The notes under the pieces: model-generated
Databases searched by the model: none
The model's input: the letters and a program-made list of their open reading frames with translations, nothing else
What the model was told of the DNA's origin: nothing
In this document: positions 31,879 through 44,104 of the stretch, piece by piece
How positions within the stretch are numbered: position 1 is the stretch's first letter
Layout: the number at the start of each line of letters is the position of its first letter
Origin: Chrysomallon squamiferum
Taxonomy: Eukaryota > Mollusca > Gastropoda > Neomphalida > Peltospiridae
Direction of reading: 5' to 3'
Assembly (NCBI GenBank): GCA_012295275.1
Contig: CM022670.1
Span: 27,432,744-27,496,743, forward strand
Length of the DNA stretch: 64,000 nt
Made by a program: the position numbers and the translations under genes

Positions 31879-33924
31879 TTTATTTTTATTATTAACAGAA
31901 TAATTTACAAATATCTGAACTAATTTAATTACAGAAAGAATGCTTAGAATGATGCACACATGAAATTAATAACTGGTTATTTCATTAATAAACAGCAGCA
32001 TCTGCTTATCCATAAAACTTTGATACCTGATATTTATGTTATGAAGAATTTATTAGCTAACACTTTGTTACTAAATACAGCCAAATTTAGTTTTTATTAC
32101 TGTTTTTATTTCATTTCACTCCAGGTAATGTGAAAAAGAAAAATAGCTTATTTTAAATATAAATTAATGATTTTTTTTTTTTTTTTTGATTTTTTAAAAT
32201 AATACCTCATCTTCTTTGTCTTTTTTTAGTGTAACACATGCTTTTAGTATGATGATGGTTTGAAAGTAAAATTCTGCCCATTCAATATATATATATATAT
32301 ATTAGACGAAAGGAAAAACATTTTTTCTTAGGAGTCTTGTTCAAGGAAAATAATCTTTTGTTTTTATATTCACAAATATTTTTAATGAAACATGTCTTAA
32401 GAACAACTATAATAATAATAATAATAGTAATAATAATGATGATGATGATGATATAATATCCTCAAGTTCTCAACCCACAAAATAAAAATAATAGCATGAC
32501 ATTAACCAAATGTAATTATCACCAGTCGTGTTACTGTGGGTGTGATTTTGGCAGTCGTTTGCTAAATCAGTGGTGCCAGTTCACAGCCCATTTGTGTGGA
32601 CTTCCTAGGATCATTAGGAAATCTGTGTATTGATTTCTGCTCTCGTCAAGTTATGAGTGCTGTGCTCATCGTCCATAATTTGAAATAACTGATTGGTATT
32701 TTACTGTTCAAACATCTCCCATATATACACGGTCAGTGTAAACATTTTTTTTTTTTTTTTGTTCAGCCTGAGTCTAGGTTGCTAAAATCATAGTGTTTTT
32801 ACATTGTTTTTTTTTGTTTTGTTTTGTTCTGTTTTTGTTTTTGTTTATTTAATGAAGGAGAAATTGAAGGATTTTGATTTATGCTGAATTTTTTATTCTA
32901 TTTGTTATATATTTATCATTTCTTATAGTTTATTGTTTTATTTTCATTACTGTCATTTGCTTCATCATCATCAACATTATCATCATTATTATATTCATTA
33001 TTAAAATTATAAATAGAGAGAAAAAAAAATACAACTTATTTATGAAAAAGAATTGAGAACCTCTCTTATTGAGCAAATATTCCTTTACACAACTAAATTG
33101 CATTTTTTATCTCACTTTTGTTTGTTTTCTCTGAGTGTAAATATCTCTGATTTGCAATCCGGACTGAAACTTTCATTCTAACAATGATTGTTACATTTGC
33201 ATCTTAATCTGATGTTTCGTGTGTAAATTTGCACAGCTCCGAACAACACAAGTAATTGCATTATTACAGAAACCCATAGATCACCAGCGTTCAACTGATT
33301 GGCTAAACCAATGCAATTTGTTTGCATTCACCGCAGCCCCCATGCTTGCTTTTGGTTTTTCTCTTCCATTGACATAATTTCTACCACACGTGGGAGAAAA
33401 ATGTTGCATACGTGATTGGCATAATTACTTGCAATTCACTCTTTCATGCCTTTGCCTTTGTCAGTATTGGTGGAAGGGATAAGCTCAATGACTGATTGGA
33501 AATCAATGAATTTATTCTTGCATGGATAGTTCATAGAACCCTGAATGCCCAAAGAATTTTTTTTTTTCTTTTCCCTTTATTAAGTCATTAACAAATCCAC
33601 CTTTCATTTTTATTTTTATTTATTTATCATTAGATTTTGTTCCTTTAGTTTTGCAGTCATTATTTCTTGCCAAGAGTGATGTTTGATCTTATTTTTATGT
33701 TCTGAACGATGCAGATCAATGGACTTCTGGCTTAAAAGCAATTGGACATGTGTACATTTAAATGTTCATGTTAATCATTGATCATCTGCAATAGATTTCT
33801 TTTAGTTTGTTAAATATTTAATTAATCTCTTGACTAAAGTATTTTAACTCTTTTTTTTCTCATTCCAAATCAAATGTTTCAGCATACTGAAGACATTTCT
33901 TGCTTTTTAATTTTTATTATTATT

Positions 33925-33971
<47 letters not shown>

Positions 33972-35181
33972 CTTACTCTATATTTTTGTATACTTTCTCT
34001 CTCTGTATATATTTTCTCTAAGTTTCAGATTTCTTGATATATCTATGACCATCTTTTTTATATTCCATGCATGTCTTTTTTGGACTTGAAAACTTAATTT
34101 TTATTTAAAAAAAATACATTCATGTATTTTATTAGCATCAGGTAGCATCTACCTAATTAGTAGATTTCCTGAACTAGAGACCATGCAACAAAACATCTTT
34201 AAAAAGAATGTAGCAACAATTTTTGAAAAGGATATTGTCATCGTTGTTGTGGATATAAATTTTATTATAAAAGAAAAAAAGATGGGTCTGTACAATTTAC
34301 GGGATGCATGTACTTGGTGCAGCCTTTTTATTTTTAATATGCTTATGCTTAAATTATCATGTGTAATTGTTACTTTAACCAAGTTTGCCAGATGATCTAG
34401 GAAGACAGATATAAATCTGGCTTCAAACTATCCTTTTAACGACTACCATATCTTCAGTAACTGTATTCAGTTTTAACTGCAATAATTATACATGGATAGA
34501 GATTTTTTTTAAATTATTTATTATTTCTTTCTTTCGTTGTTATTGTTATTATTATTATTATTATTAATTTATTTATTTATTTATTTATATATTTATGTAT
34601 TATTATTATTAAATTATTTATTTATATATTTATTTATTATTATCATTAATTAATTAATTAACTTATTTATTTATTTATTTATTCTTTCTTTCTTTAATTT
34701 AAATTTATTATTATTATTATAATTTTTAATGTTTTTTTTTTTTTTTTTTTTGTCTATATTGTTTAAAATCATCAGATGTGCAGACATGAGTTATTTATGA
34801 GACATGATTTCACAAGATCTCTTCAGTAGTCTGACTTGTTTCTTTCCCAGGAGACGTCTCACATTCAGTGAACAAATGCTTTATTCAAAGAACACACTGC
34901 ACTTGTGGCATGTTTGCAATTAGTGATCAGTAATGAGTCCCAAGATCATCAGAGAAACCTAGACTTGTCTGCCTGCAATTCAGCCCGTCACTTTAATAGC
35001 ACTTTTTTCTCAAGGGATTACTTCTTCTAGTCTTTTTTATTTTTTTTGTTATTTTGTTTTGTTATTTTGTTGTTGGTTGTATTTATTTTTATTATTATTA
35101 TTGTTTTTTTTTTTTTTTTTTTCTTATACATCATTAAATATATCTATTTGTATTTTTATTATTTATATATTATTATTATTA

Positions 35182-35212
<31 letters not shown>

Positions 35213-38200
35213 TTGGTTTCATAGTCTTTATTGAAAATGTTCGTTTTGCTGTTATAACTTATCCAAATTAAGAAAATAAAATAAAAATAAAATACTCACC
35301 AAAATACCCAACCCTAATATTTATATATTTTTATGTATCTCTTGTTTATTTAACTTCTTCATGGAACTGTTAATTAATAACTAATTGGAAAGATGCAGAA
35401 GGAATGGGTTTTTTAATGTTTCTTTAAATATATTTAATTAAAACTAATAATCTTTGGGTGTCATGAAACATTAATTAAAAAACAAAATTCTGGTTTATGA
35501 GATTTAAAAAAAATATATATTTTATAAATCTTTTCATTCTGTCCTTTTTCTGTTTAATGACTATGTCAGTTTATAACACAATAATTTGCATGGTTTCCTG
35601 TATTAATTAACCTAAAGCTCACAATAATACAATTTCCCAGCAGTTTATATCGGCTTAATTTATTTTATTGATCCATTGTCTAACACACGAAATGAATTCA
35701 CTATTAATCATGGAATATTGGCAGACTGTTAATAAAACATTATCAGATTTATTAAATTAATTGCATATAGCAACTTGTTCACAATAAATTTATCTGATAA
35801 AAAAATAATATACTAAAACAGATTAATTAATAAATAAAATAAGAATAAATTAAAACACATTAAAAACTGTTATCTTTGTGATTACACTGTTTATCAAATT
35901 TTGCAGTGATTTAGTGATGGAAGTTTACTAATACAAGAAAACAAAAATCAAAAGCAACAAAAATTGAGAATATATATTCAATGAATAAAAATAAATGAGA
36001 ACCAGTATCATTATTTTTTAAAATCTTTATTTCTTTTTAGGTTTTTTATTTTTTATTTTTCAAATTATTATTTTAATTATTATTATTATTATTTTTTTTT
36101 TTTTTTTTTTATAATTTAAAAATAATATTTTGCAATGATTAAGTCATAGATTTTTAAACTTTTGAAAAAACCTATAATATTTTATTTAAGAACTGATATT
36201 AAATCAAATGAAACTTTTTTCAAATATTTCTTTCATGGTCTTCACCATTCATACAATTATTTTTAAATTCAATTAGATCCTGCTAATTTGATTTCCTTTT
36301 ATTCAAATTAATTTTTACTTTTTTTTTTACCCTTTATACTGAAATACCTGTGACGGAGAAATATGACTCTATTTTGCCAGTATAAATGTCATTATTTGAT
36401 TATTTATTTGGTTCATTAAGCCAACAAAAGTATTGTCAATAATTGTAATTAGAATGCGGGTTGCTGTATAAACAGAAAAATGGCCACTGTTTATCACATC
36501 CATTAAGCACCGTGGTGTGAAGCCAGAATGCGAAAACATTAATTAAACTGTTTGAATAGAAAGGGAGATATATGGCTTTTCTTGTTGCTGTTGTTGTTGT
36601 TGTTGCTGTTGTTGCTTTTTTTAACATTTCTATGTATTGAATATATCAGCATCACTGTATCCTCACATGTTTATTATTTCATTAATGTATTTCATTTTTA
36701 GCAAGGACTGGACATGATAAATTAATAAAGCAGAAACTTTCTTTTTAAACCATTTGTATGGCTCAGTATGCTGTATACAACCCTTTGTTGACAGAAAAAA
36801 AAAGTTTAAGCCAGAGGTATTGGACATGTTTTCAAGTGGTATTGCAACATGCAGAACTGTTTTTAAACATATCCTATAGTACATAATGTGACACACTTTC
36901 TCTGTGGCTTCAGCAACCATATTAATGTTTCTACTATAGTGAATCATTGCATATTATGTCTTTTCAGTTTTATCTATCTACTGCTTTTTTTTTATATAAT
37001 ATTTGTACAGACATCAGCCTGTATTATTTCATCATAAGGTTGTTCTTATAGTGAAATATTAACAGAATTCTTATTTTCTTTATATTTTTATCATTTATAT
37101 ATTTCTGTCAAAAGCATCTAGCATGCTAAAGTTATTTTAAACTGTGATATATATACAGTTAAAATAGAGACACTAATAATTATTTTTGATTATTTGTTTT
37201 TTGGTATGTTAATTATTACTTTTCTTATTACACTGCATAAATTTGAAGCTGAAGGGAGTAATTTGTATTGAAGAAGATTTCCTAACCCCAGGGAAATGTC
37301 ATCGCTGGATGTAAGTCAGATATGAAAGATTGCTTCAAGCAACACTTGAACTGATCTGTCCGTTTTACACTATCAGATATTGTCCCCATGGTCAGGACAG
37401 TGTCTTTAGGATTCTGCAGTATTTGTGTGTTAGTATATGTGTATGTGTGTGTGTTTGAACACACATTGGTTTATTTTTCTACGTGCGTCTGTATATGTTT
37501 ATACATGTCTAACTATTTATGGTTTGTATCTGTGTGTCTCTGTGCGTTTGTATGTTTGTATGTGTGAGTCTGTGTATACATATAGATACACACACAAATA
37601 CATTCATAAACACATATAAAGATAATGAAATAGATAGAGAATGAATTCAATAATATTGATGTTTAGTGTGTTTATGACAAAATTGGTAATTCCCCTCTTT
37701 ATTTTCTTTCTTTCTTTCTTTCTTTATATGAACATATTCATTATTAAAAAAAGAAGAAGAAATACCATCACCCCTTGTCCAATTCATTGTTGATGAAATT
37801 ATTCAAAGTATTTTGCATTGAAATGTATCATAAATGTACATTAAAATTTGTTGTTTTTGTAAAGTAAAAAATATTTTAGTTTTCATTTAGTTGACATATA
37901 TGAGTCAAATATCAAACAGAGCAGCATTTATACTAGTTCAAAAAAAGTGTTTACAGTAAGACAAATTTTACTTGATTAGAAAATGAGGAAAACATACTTA
38001 GTTGATTACTTACCACTGGCATAAGAATAAACTGGCAACAAAATCCAATGACTAGGGAAACCGGGTACTTTAACTGTTTTTTCAAACTGTCCATATCAGT
38101 GACACATCCAATACCAAAACTTATAAGAATTGCTACAGCAGCACTGGAACTGTCAAAAACTAAGTCGGCAAGACGGCGTTCCCGCTTCACCGTCACAGAT

Positions 38201-38649
38201 ACTGCTTGCACCAAGTGTGATCGTTGCACGTCCATGATGTTGTGATCCATGTTGAGTAAAGCCACAGACATAGTCACACGGCCAACGTGCATAGCTTCGA
38301 TGGTGAAGTTGTGCTCACGTTCAGCCCCTATGGACATTATAGCGTATCTCTCTCTCTCTGCCATCGTTTCCAAGTCATGTCGTGGTGCAGAGCTCGGCAC
38401 AGCAACATTAGCATCACTGGACACAATTAGGAGCTGGTACTGGGCACATTTAGGAGGCAGCTTTTCAGAGGTGTTGCTCTGCCCTTGTGCTTGGAATCCT
38501 GATATAAGCAGTGGCGAGCAGTTGAACTGAACACTCGAATGCGAATTTACATTAAGGTTATTGATTGACGTGGGATTGAAATAGACCAGGAAAGTCTCAT
38601 TCTGTGGGGCTGTTAGCACCAACTTGGATCTTGAGCTAGCATTGATTTT
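21582..38649 (-). CDS. SLC10-family transporter (P3/SLC10A3-A5 type), 5' end missing
   Basis: SLC10 proteins are sodium/bile-acid-type symporters or related orphan carriers with about nine to ten membrane helices. Three exons join in phase: 38649-38014 (phase 0 in and out), 27240-27069 (0 to 1), 22291-21582, giving 505 residues to the stop. The first about 160 residues form an extracellular domain with several N-glycosylation sequons (NAS, NET, NCS, NTS, NFT). Then come family core segments: FGIGCVTDMDSLKKQLKYP, CVPGGGFGHVSVV and NMISIVAMLGTAPLW, followed by further hydrophobic helices and a charged tail ending VTVL, which fits a class I PDZ-binding motif (T-x-L). The long N-terminal domain points to the P3/SLC10A3-A5 branch rather than the classical bile-acid carriers. 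No ATG or signal peptide is present before the AAA at 38649, so at least one upstream exon is missing. Introns are about 10.8 and 4.8 kb. Confidence 0.9.
22660..23060 (-). other. Unexplained open reading stretch inside the SLC10 intron
   Basis: On the minus strand, about 90 codons between about 23020 and 22724 read as balanced, non-repetitive sequence (a part reads FPHTNFFFEPFSNGSDTRL), and the adjacent frame from 22671 starts MEWLTNSVLFDMTKGYF. Composition is less AT-biased than the flanks. It could be a decayed mobile element, a processed pseudogene fragment or an alternative exon. I recognise no family and see no clean GT/AG borders. Confidence 0.25.
23232..23310 (-). mobile_element. tRNA-derived SINE fragment (copy B)
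   Basis: The block gcagcaagggatcttttat at 23271-23289 matches the word at 41244-41263 with two changes, and its reverse complement occurs at 20513-20527 and 25729-25743. On the plus strand it is antisense to the presumed Pol III direction. Flanking sequence resembles the other copies only loosely, so this is an old copy. Confidence 0.55.
25640..25890 (+). mobile_element. tRNA-derived SINE body and tail (copy D)
   Basis: The plus strand carries, in order, a gattatttcccattcaccctgg block (25650-25671), aatggtttatcaa (25681-25693, the reverse complement of 29540-29552), tatataaaagatccc (25729-25743), a tttctctc block (25783-25790), ctgacatctaataatca (25810-25826) and a terminal TTCTTTC-like end. 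This order matches my memory of a SINE that is very common in mollusc genomes. The tRNA-like head is not recognisable, so the copy is 5'-truncated. Confidence 0.6.
29111..29168. repeat. 28-bp tandem duplication
   Basis: Two exact copies of a unit starting taacagacatgtgataattt lie at 29111-29138 and 29139-29166, with the first bases of a third copy following. The identity of the copies points to a recent duplication. Confidence 0.85.
29470..29654 (-). mobile_element. Near full-length tRNA-derived SINE (copy F)
   Basis: On the plus strand the order is ggaacttttatatgg (29486-29500), ttgataaaccatt (29540-29552), gattgatcc (29601-29609) and a gggagctac end (29645-29653). Read on the minus strand this becomes GTAGCTCCC..., then GGATCAATC (a B-box-like word) and then the body ending in the CATATAAAAG segment. 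That is the layout expected of a tRNA-derived SINE with head, body and tail. Identity to the other copies is partial, so the copy is old. Confidence 0.55.
33130..33540. promoter_or_regulatory. Enhancer-like block in the SLC10 intron
   Basis: A non-repetitive block of about 400 bp, richer in G+C than its surroundings, carries a dense set of transcription-factor-like sites. AACAATGATTGTT at 33180-33192 is an exact inverted SOX-type pair. ATTTGCAT at 33195-33202 is a perfect POU octamer three bases later. ATTGG and CCAAT at 33298-33302 and 33308-33312 form an inverted CCAAT pair with a 5-bp spacer. A CACGTG E-box sits at 33387-33392, and TAATTGCATTA and AATTACTT words are also present. Motif presence is read directly; regulatory function is inference. 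Confidence 0.35.
33927..33969. repeat. Poly-T run of about 43 bases
   Basis: An almost uninterrupted T homopolymer follows a TTATTATTTA tract. It may be the reverse-complemented poly-A tail of an old retroposed copy, but no recognisable body adjoins it. Length is likely to vary between individuals and assemblies. Confidence 0.8.
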
Positions 38650-38892
38650 CTGAAGATAGATTACAATCATTATGATACACTTTATGTAAATGCTATACGG
38701 AAAGTTCATGTTTCAGCACCGAGACACTTAGTTCTATCTGTTTATTGCTACAGGCAAAGATGATTTGTTTATGACACACAGCCTGGAACAAGCACTAAAT
38801 GAGGGATAAATAGGGGAGATTTTTTCTCTCCTTTTTTCACTGTTATTTTTTAATGTGATTTTTTTTTTTTTTTTTTTACCTGTATTATTTAC

Positions 38893-38985
38893 CTGCCTGC
38901 TCTCAGTGGCTGTTAATTCACATTGATCTGTTTTAATGATTATGTTGTTATAAAGCACATTTCGGAACTTGTGAATTTCTCTTTT
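38893..38985 (-). CDS. Candidate upstream exon of the SLC10 gene
   Basis: On the minus strand a frame open from about 38985 reads ...NNIIIKTDQCELTATESRQ and meets a donor CAG|GTAAAT at 38893/38892 in phase 0. That matches the phase-0 acceptor of the SLC10 exon at 38649, across a 242-bp intron. The residues look like a continuation of the extracellular N-terminal domain. The 5' border is unclear (no convincing acceptor before the in-frame stop) and no signal peptide is seen, so a further exon would still be needed. Confidence 0.3.
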
Positions 38986-40346
38986 TACTGACTTCAGATA
39001 ATGACCATTTCAGGGTCTGCAGAGCTTTTTTTCAAACAATGAATTGTTTTTTTCATTGTTTAGTTCTTGTCCAAACAAAGCTTCATCGATCCTTATAGTG
39101 TTATCATCTGTTGTGTACCTACTCTTGTTAAAATGTAACCTTTAGAGTTGCACACAACTGTCTGTCCTTATAATTATTTCTCTGTTTCAGGAGCCAGTTT
39201 GGTGTCAATGTGTTACAGTTAATAGGTAAACTTTTCATCACTTTGACTATCTTGGCAGTCGTAAAGTTGTTATTTATTCATCTTGTACTATTCTTTCTTC
39301 TAAAGACTTGTAGACAGAATTTCCATTAAGTCCTTACAAATTATCTCAGACTCTCAGACCCACAAGAGAAATAATGGTGCCAGGAATCAGTTTTCAGGTA
39401 CTAACTTAAGCACAAAATTCTTCAACACTGTTTGAATTAAATCAAAGGAGATCTTGGTTTTGAAAACAATTTAGTAATAAACTACTTAATAAGTAATACT
39501 TTACTTATCTTCATCCAAATTGTATTTTTATATAGTTTTTTTTTTCTTAAATTATTTTCAGAATGCTGTGATCAGATGTTTAATGATGCAGCTGACATTC
39601 AATACACTCCACTTTTTAGCCTCTTCACTTTCATTCAGAAAATCCCAATAATAACCAATTGAACCTTGCACATAAACTGTTTAGAAAATCTGGCATTTTA
39701 TTTTTAAGAACTCTTCTGTCATTTGGATGTGTAACAAGAATTCACAGAACAGTACTTGTAGCCTCTGCCTGATGGAAACAACAGTAATTGTCTTATAGAC
39801 AGGATTATTTAGTAGAACACTTTTTTCTTTTTTTCCTTTTCAAAGAATTTAATGTGCAGAAATCATCTTAGTTTATCTAATGTTTATAATTTGTTATTTG
39901 TTTTGTTCATTTTTTTCTGAGATCAACTAGGTGCTATAATATGGAAATATAAAAAATTCATCAACAAGGTTTTAGCATAATATATTTTAACACCAAAGTT
40001 GTCCATTTGTCACAATCTCTTCCATCAAAAGTTTAATAACTTTTTCTTTTTACACATCTGAAGATGTTTCTTTCTTTATCTTTTAGGATCTTTTAACAAA
40101 ACACCAAACTGCACTTGTTCAACATTCCATACATAATGACACATTTTATACTAAAATAATACCTTTATCATGATGCAAATTTTCATTGTCCATAACATAT
40201 TGATTTTGCTAGGCAAGTGAAGTGTAAGTTCTTAATCACTTGCAGAATACTTTTTCCCATCTGCATTCTATAACCATTTTCCACATGCCTCATGATAATA
40301 GACAGTGATTGTACTTGATTGTCTTTTTTGACTGCTTCTGATCTTT

Positions 40347-40419
40347 CAATTCCCTTTTATGCTATTGTTTTTATCGTCATGCTACTTCTTAGAAACAGCA
40401 TCAGTCATTAAGCTTGTTT
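40347..40419 (+). repeat. Dispersed 73-bp repeat, first copy
   Basis: The block starting caattcccttttatgctatt shares roughly 85% of its bases with the block at 41556-41628, about 1.2 kb downstream in the same orientation. The flanks are not similar, so this is a dispersed element fragment rather than one long tandem duplication. I cannot assign it to a family. Confidence 0.6.
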
Positions 40420-41229
40420 CTTCTCTGATGTATCAGAATGCCTTTGCTGTCTCAAAGCTCATTATAGTCATAATCTTGTCAACTTGTCATTGAAGACAAA
40501 CAAAAATTGGGATCCAGAATCCTAGTTTAAGGATACAACATCTTCACTAATGTTTCCAAAGACTGAAGTCTTAATGTACTTTTTTTTTTTTTTTTTTTTA
40601 TTTTATTATCAATAAAACCACACATACACACAGATATATATTTATGTATATCTGTTTTGTTTCCTAGGCTGTGTCAGAGCACAAACTAATTTTTGGTCTA
40701 CTGCCCTCATAATTCTATTTGATGGTTCTCTGATTGAAATCAGCTGGGACTTTGTAGTTGATTTCCTGCCAAATCAATCAGAAGACATCTGGAAAAAAAG
40801 ATGACGTTTTTGTGTGAAAAATTTTTCACAACTGTTTTACTGAATTATTTAGTAAAAGGAAAGAAAGGGGTACAGCAAGACATCTGAGAAAAACTAATCT
40901 AAATTATGTAGCTAAATTTGGTAAGATCTAATTTAAAATGTGTGTGTGTGTGTGTGTAGTGTTATTTTTATAAATTGAAAGTCATAAACATCATTTTTTA
41001 GAATTCAGTGTATATTAGCTGAAAATAAAAATTTAAATTATAATAGCTTTTTTCTAGTTTTATAATTGAAAATGATAGAAATTATTTTTTTTATTTTTAT
41101 TTTTTATTTTTTATTACTTGGTGTTTATTGAATGGGAATGAATCATTTGAATGACACCTTTTTACATGAATAATTAAGTGTTGCAACAGTTTTTATTACA
41201 TAATAATGACATGAAATAGCAAGCACGTC

Positions 41230-41410
41230 TTAGGCCCTCACTTAGCAGCAAGGAATGTTTTATGCATACCTTTCTGTGCAGGATAAAAAAAAATCATGCA
41301 CCAGATTTTGATAAAGCTTTCATGATAGACAGGCTGGTACAAGGATAATTAGGCCCTGATCTGTAAAGCCTCAAGCTAAAGATCAAACCTCAGAGGTACA
41401 AACCCTTCCT
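41230..41410 (-). mobile_element. tRNA-derived SINE copy (copy A)
   Basis: The plus strand has agcagcaaggaatgttttat at 41244-41263, an internal caggataaaa segment at 41279-41288, tttgataaagc at about 41307-41317, and a caggctggtac word at 41330-41340. These follow the same order as in copies C and F. The tRNA-like end, expected on the right, is degenerate. SINE sense is on the minus strand. Confidence 0.55.
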
Positions 41411-41555
41411 TACAATTACAAGTAATTACAACAGTTTGAATAGGAGGGAAAAGATAAATAAAACAATAATTATGATAAAATAAAATTAGTATTCTTAAAC
41501 AAAAATATTAATAAATGTAAAATTCTTTCTTTCTGAAATTTCTTTTATTCTTATT

Positions 41556-41628
41556 CAATTCCCTTTATGCTGTTGTTTTTATAATCATGCTATTTCTCTG
41601 AAACACCATCAGTCATAAAGATTGTTTT
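41556..41628 (+). repeat. Dispersed 73-bp repeat, second copy
   Basis: Partner of the block at 40347-40419, same orientation, with scattered substitutions and a one-base length change in the first T run. Confidence 0.6.
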
Positions 41629-43565
41629 TGTGTTATTTTTTTAACACTATATATAACATGTTTTGCATTTTTCTTTTCTTTTTTCTTTTTTAATTTTAAA
41701 TTTTAAGCAGATTATGACTTCCTAATTACTATTGTTTACTAAAGAAATAAATTAAGAGAATATATATATTTTTTGTGTTGTATTAATTATTTTTATTTCA
41801 TTCTTAATATAACATAATTAGAAATTATGGTAAGTTAATGAAAGAATTTTTGGCAGTTAGTTACTGCATAAATTTCCCAAACTGATTAAATGAAGTGGAA
41901 TGCTGTTTTGGTGTGGTCTACTAAATCTCAGTGTTATATTGCCCAGGGCTCCTTTGTAACTGAAGACTTTCATAATGTATTTATATTTTGCCAGAAAGCC
42001 ATGACATTAGCATAGTTTACAGTTTTATTATATTTTTATTATTTTGGTAAATGATGTTAAAATCAAAGGCATCTTTGGTGTTTGACTTGCAAAAGTAAGG
42101 TATGTTTTGCTTAAATTTTATACATTAAAATATAAAAAAAAATATCCTTTTTAAAATCTGGATTATAACAACAATAACAACAACAAAAGAGTCAGAAATT
42201 AAACACTAATGTACTTACATTGGAAGATATTTTCAAACAGGAAAACTAATTTACTTGCTTTGAACCATATGAAGAGACATAAACATACTTATATTTACAG
42301 GTTTTTTCCTAATTGTGAAGAAGAAGAAGAAAAAATTTAAATTAAATTAGCAGTAGACAAAGGATCAAGTCAGTTTATGGTGAATTTACAGAAGATTATG
42401 CTTGTCCACAATTTACTAATATCTTTTCATGCATGGATGGTCAGTTTCATTTTTTTTTATAATGTGATTAAGAATTGTTGATGGATATTGGTCAATAAAT
42501 GACCATCATTTTTCACTATAATGTTATACCTTTAACCTTGCAGCAATATTAGAGCTACATTTTTGTGCCAGAAGATTGCCATTAACAGATTTATTTGTTA
42601 AAAATGTCAAATTAAAAACTTACAGATTATTTGTTTGACTGGGTGTTTTAATTACAATACAAATGTTTTACATGGATAAACGTGTACAGTGTATATATTA
42701 ATTTATGTGTATGTGTATTTGCGCAGTTTCTTACTATTAATAAACATTTATATGTTTTTATTTTTCATTGCTAATAAATAATAATTAATGGATAATATTT
42801 TAATTTATTGTTTTTATTTATTATCATTATCTGGAGTTGTTAAAATCTTGTTCTTTTTATTTCGAAAAAAAAATAATAATAATAATGTTTTACATTTAAG
42901 CATTGTAACATTTTTTTAGCTATGTGTTCGTGGTCAACCTTTGCCTGCAATATGTTGTTGTTGTTGTTGTTTTTTTTTTTGTTTGTTTGTTTTATTTTGT
43001 GGATTTTTACTGTTATTATTGTTGGCAGATCATGGTCATTTACTTTTATTGCTTTATTTTTTTGGTTTTTGTTACTTGTTGTTTGTTTTCTTTGTTTGGG
43101 TATTTTTTTAAATTATATATTTAAAAAATTGTATTTTATTAATTTTCTTCTGTTCTTTTTAAAGGCTTTTTATTGTCTTGAACACAAAATGAACTTAATA
43201 TATTTAAAAAAATTAATAATTGTCTTATTATTTTCAACTGCATTAAATTACAGTTTCCCATCATGTACACAAATGATTCATTTTCAAACTTCATTTTAAA
43301 TAGCAACCTCCGGATTCATTAAAGGAGAGTAAATAAAAACTTGACTGCATGCAACAAACAGTTACAGTTTCTCTGAGGAAATCCTTTCTATTGCATGTTC
43401 TTATTCTTGACAATTCGAACAGAAGAATAGAGTTGATATTATTATTTTTTTTTTTTAATATCTTTATTTCTGAAGCAGTAGCTGTTTTGACAGAGGAAGT
43501 CAGGATAGAATTATGTAATAAGTCACTTATGATTATCAACTTATCAGTTTTCTTTTCTAATTTAA

Positions 43566-43580
43566 ATAATAATAATGATG

Positions 43581-43621
<41 letters not shown>

Positions 43622-43622
43622 T
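43566..43622. repeat. (AAT)n microsatellite
   Basis: About 18 triplets, with two GAT interruptions near the left end. Confidence 0.9.
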
Positions 43623-44104
43623 AAAAATACAGAATTGTTTAAACAATTTACCAAACAAAATAAGTGAGAAAGAGAAAAACAATAACAGACAGAAGAGAGA
43701 AAGTTAAAACAAAATACATTTGCAATTTTTTTATTATTATTATTTTGGGGGAGGGGTTGTTTTGTTTTTGTTGTTGTTTTTCTTTGGTTATTTTGTTGTG
43801 CATTTTATTGCTGTTAATTTGTATTTTGTTTATATTTTATTTATTCTTTAACATATTTATTTAGTTTATTGCTCAGTACATATTTCTCTCAGTATTTCAG
43901 TTAAGAGAAATTAGCATTTTTATGATGGCATATTCATTAAAAGGATTTTAATATTTATTGTAAACAAATCAGTTTAAAATATAATTTTTCTTTTAAAAGT
44001 ATGTTGATACCATGTAACAGAAGAAATGTTTTTTATCAAATATTCAGCATATTTGTTACAAACCATTAATGCATATGTAGCACCATGCACAAGCTTGAGA
44101 GCCT

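Larger units (their letters stand above)
27241..38013. other. 10.8-kb SLC10 intron
   Basis: No exon is supportable here. It contains a SINE copy (29470-29654), a 28-bp tandem duplication (29111-29168), many T runs and (TTAT)/(ATTT) tracts (31800-31890, 34540-34700, 35090-35215), a (TTTC)n tract at 37700-37727, and several non-repetitive blocks of mixed composition (32500-32720, 33130-33540, 34780-35020, 36400-36560) that stand out as possible regulatory or conserved noncoding elements. Confidence 0.6.

Noticed and set aside
38048-38530. Plus-strand open frames opposite the SLC10 exon
   Set aside because: They are antisense shadows of the well-supported SLC10 coding exon.
42922-43299. 125-codon hydrophobic open frame on the plus strand
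   Set aside because: It is T-rich DNA read as Phe/Leu/Val/Ile/Cys; no promoter, splice signal or conserved motif.
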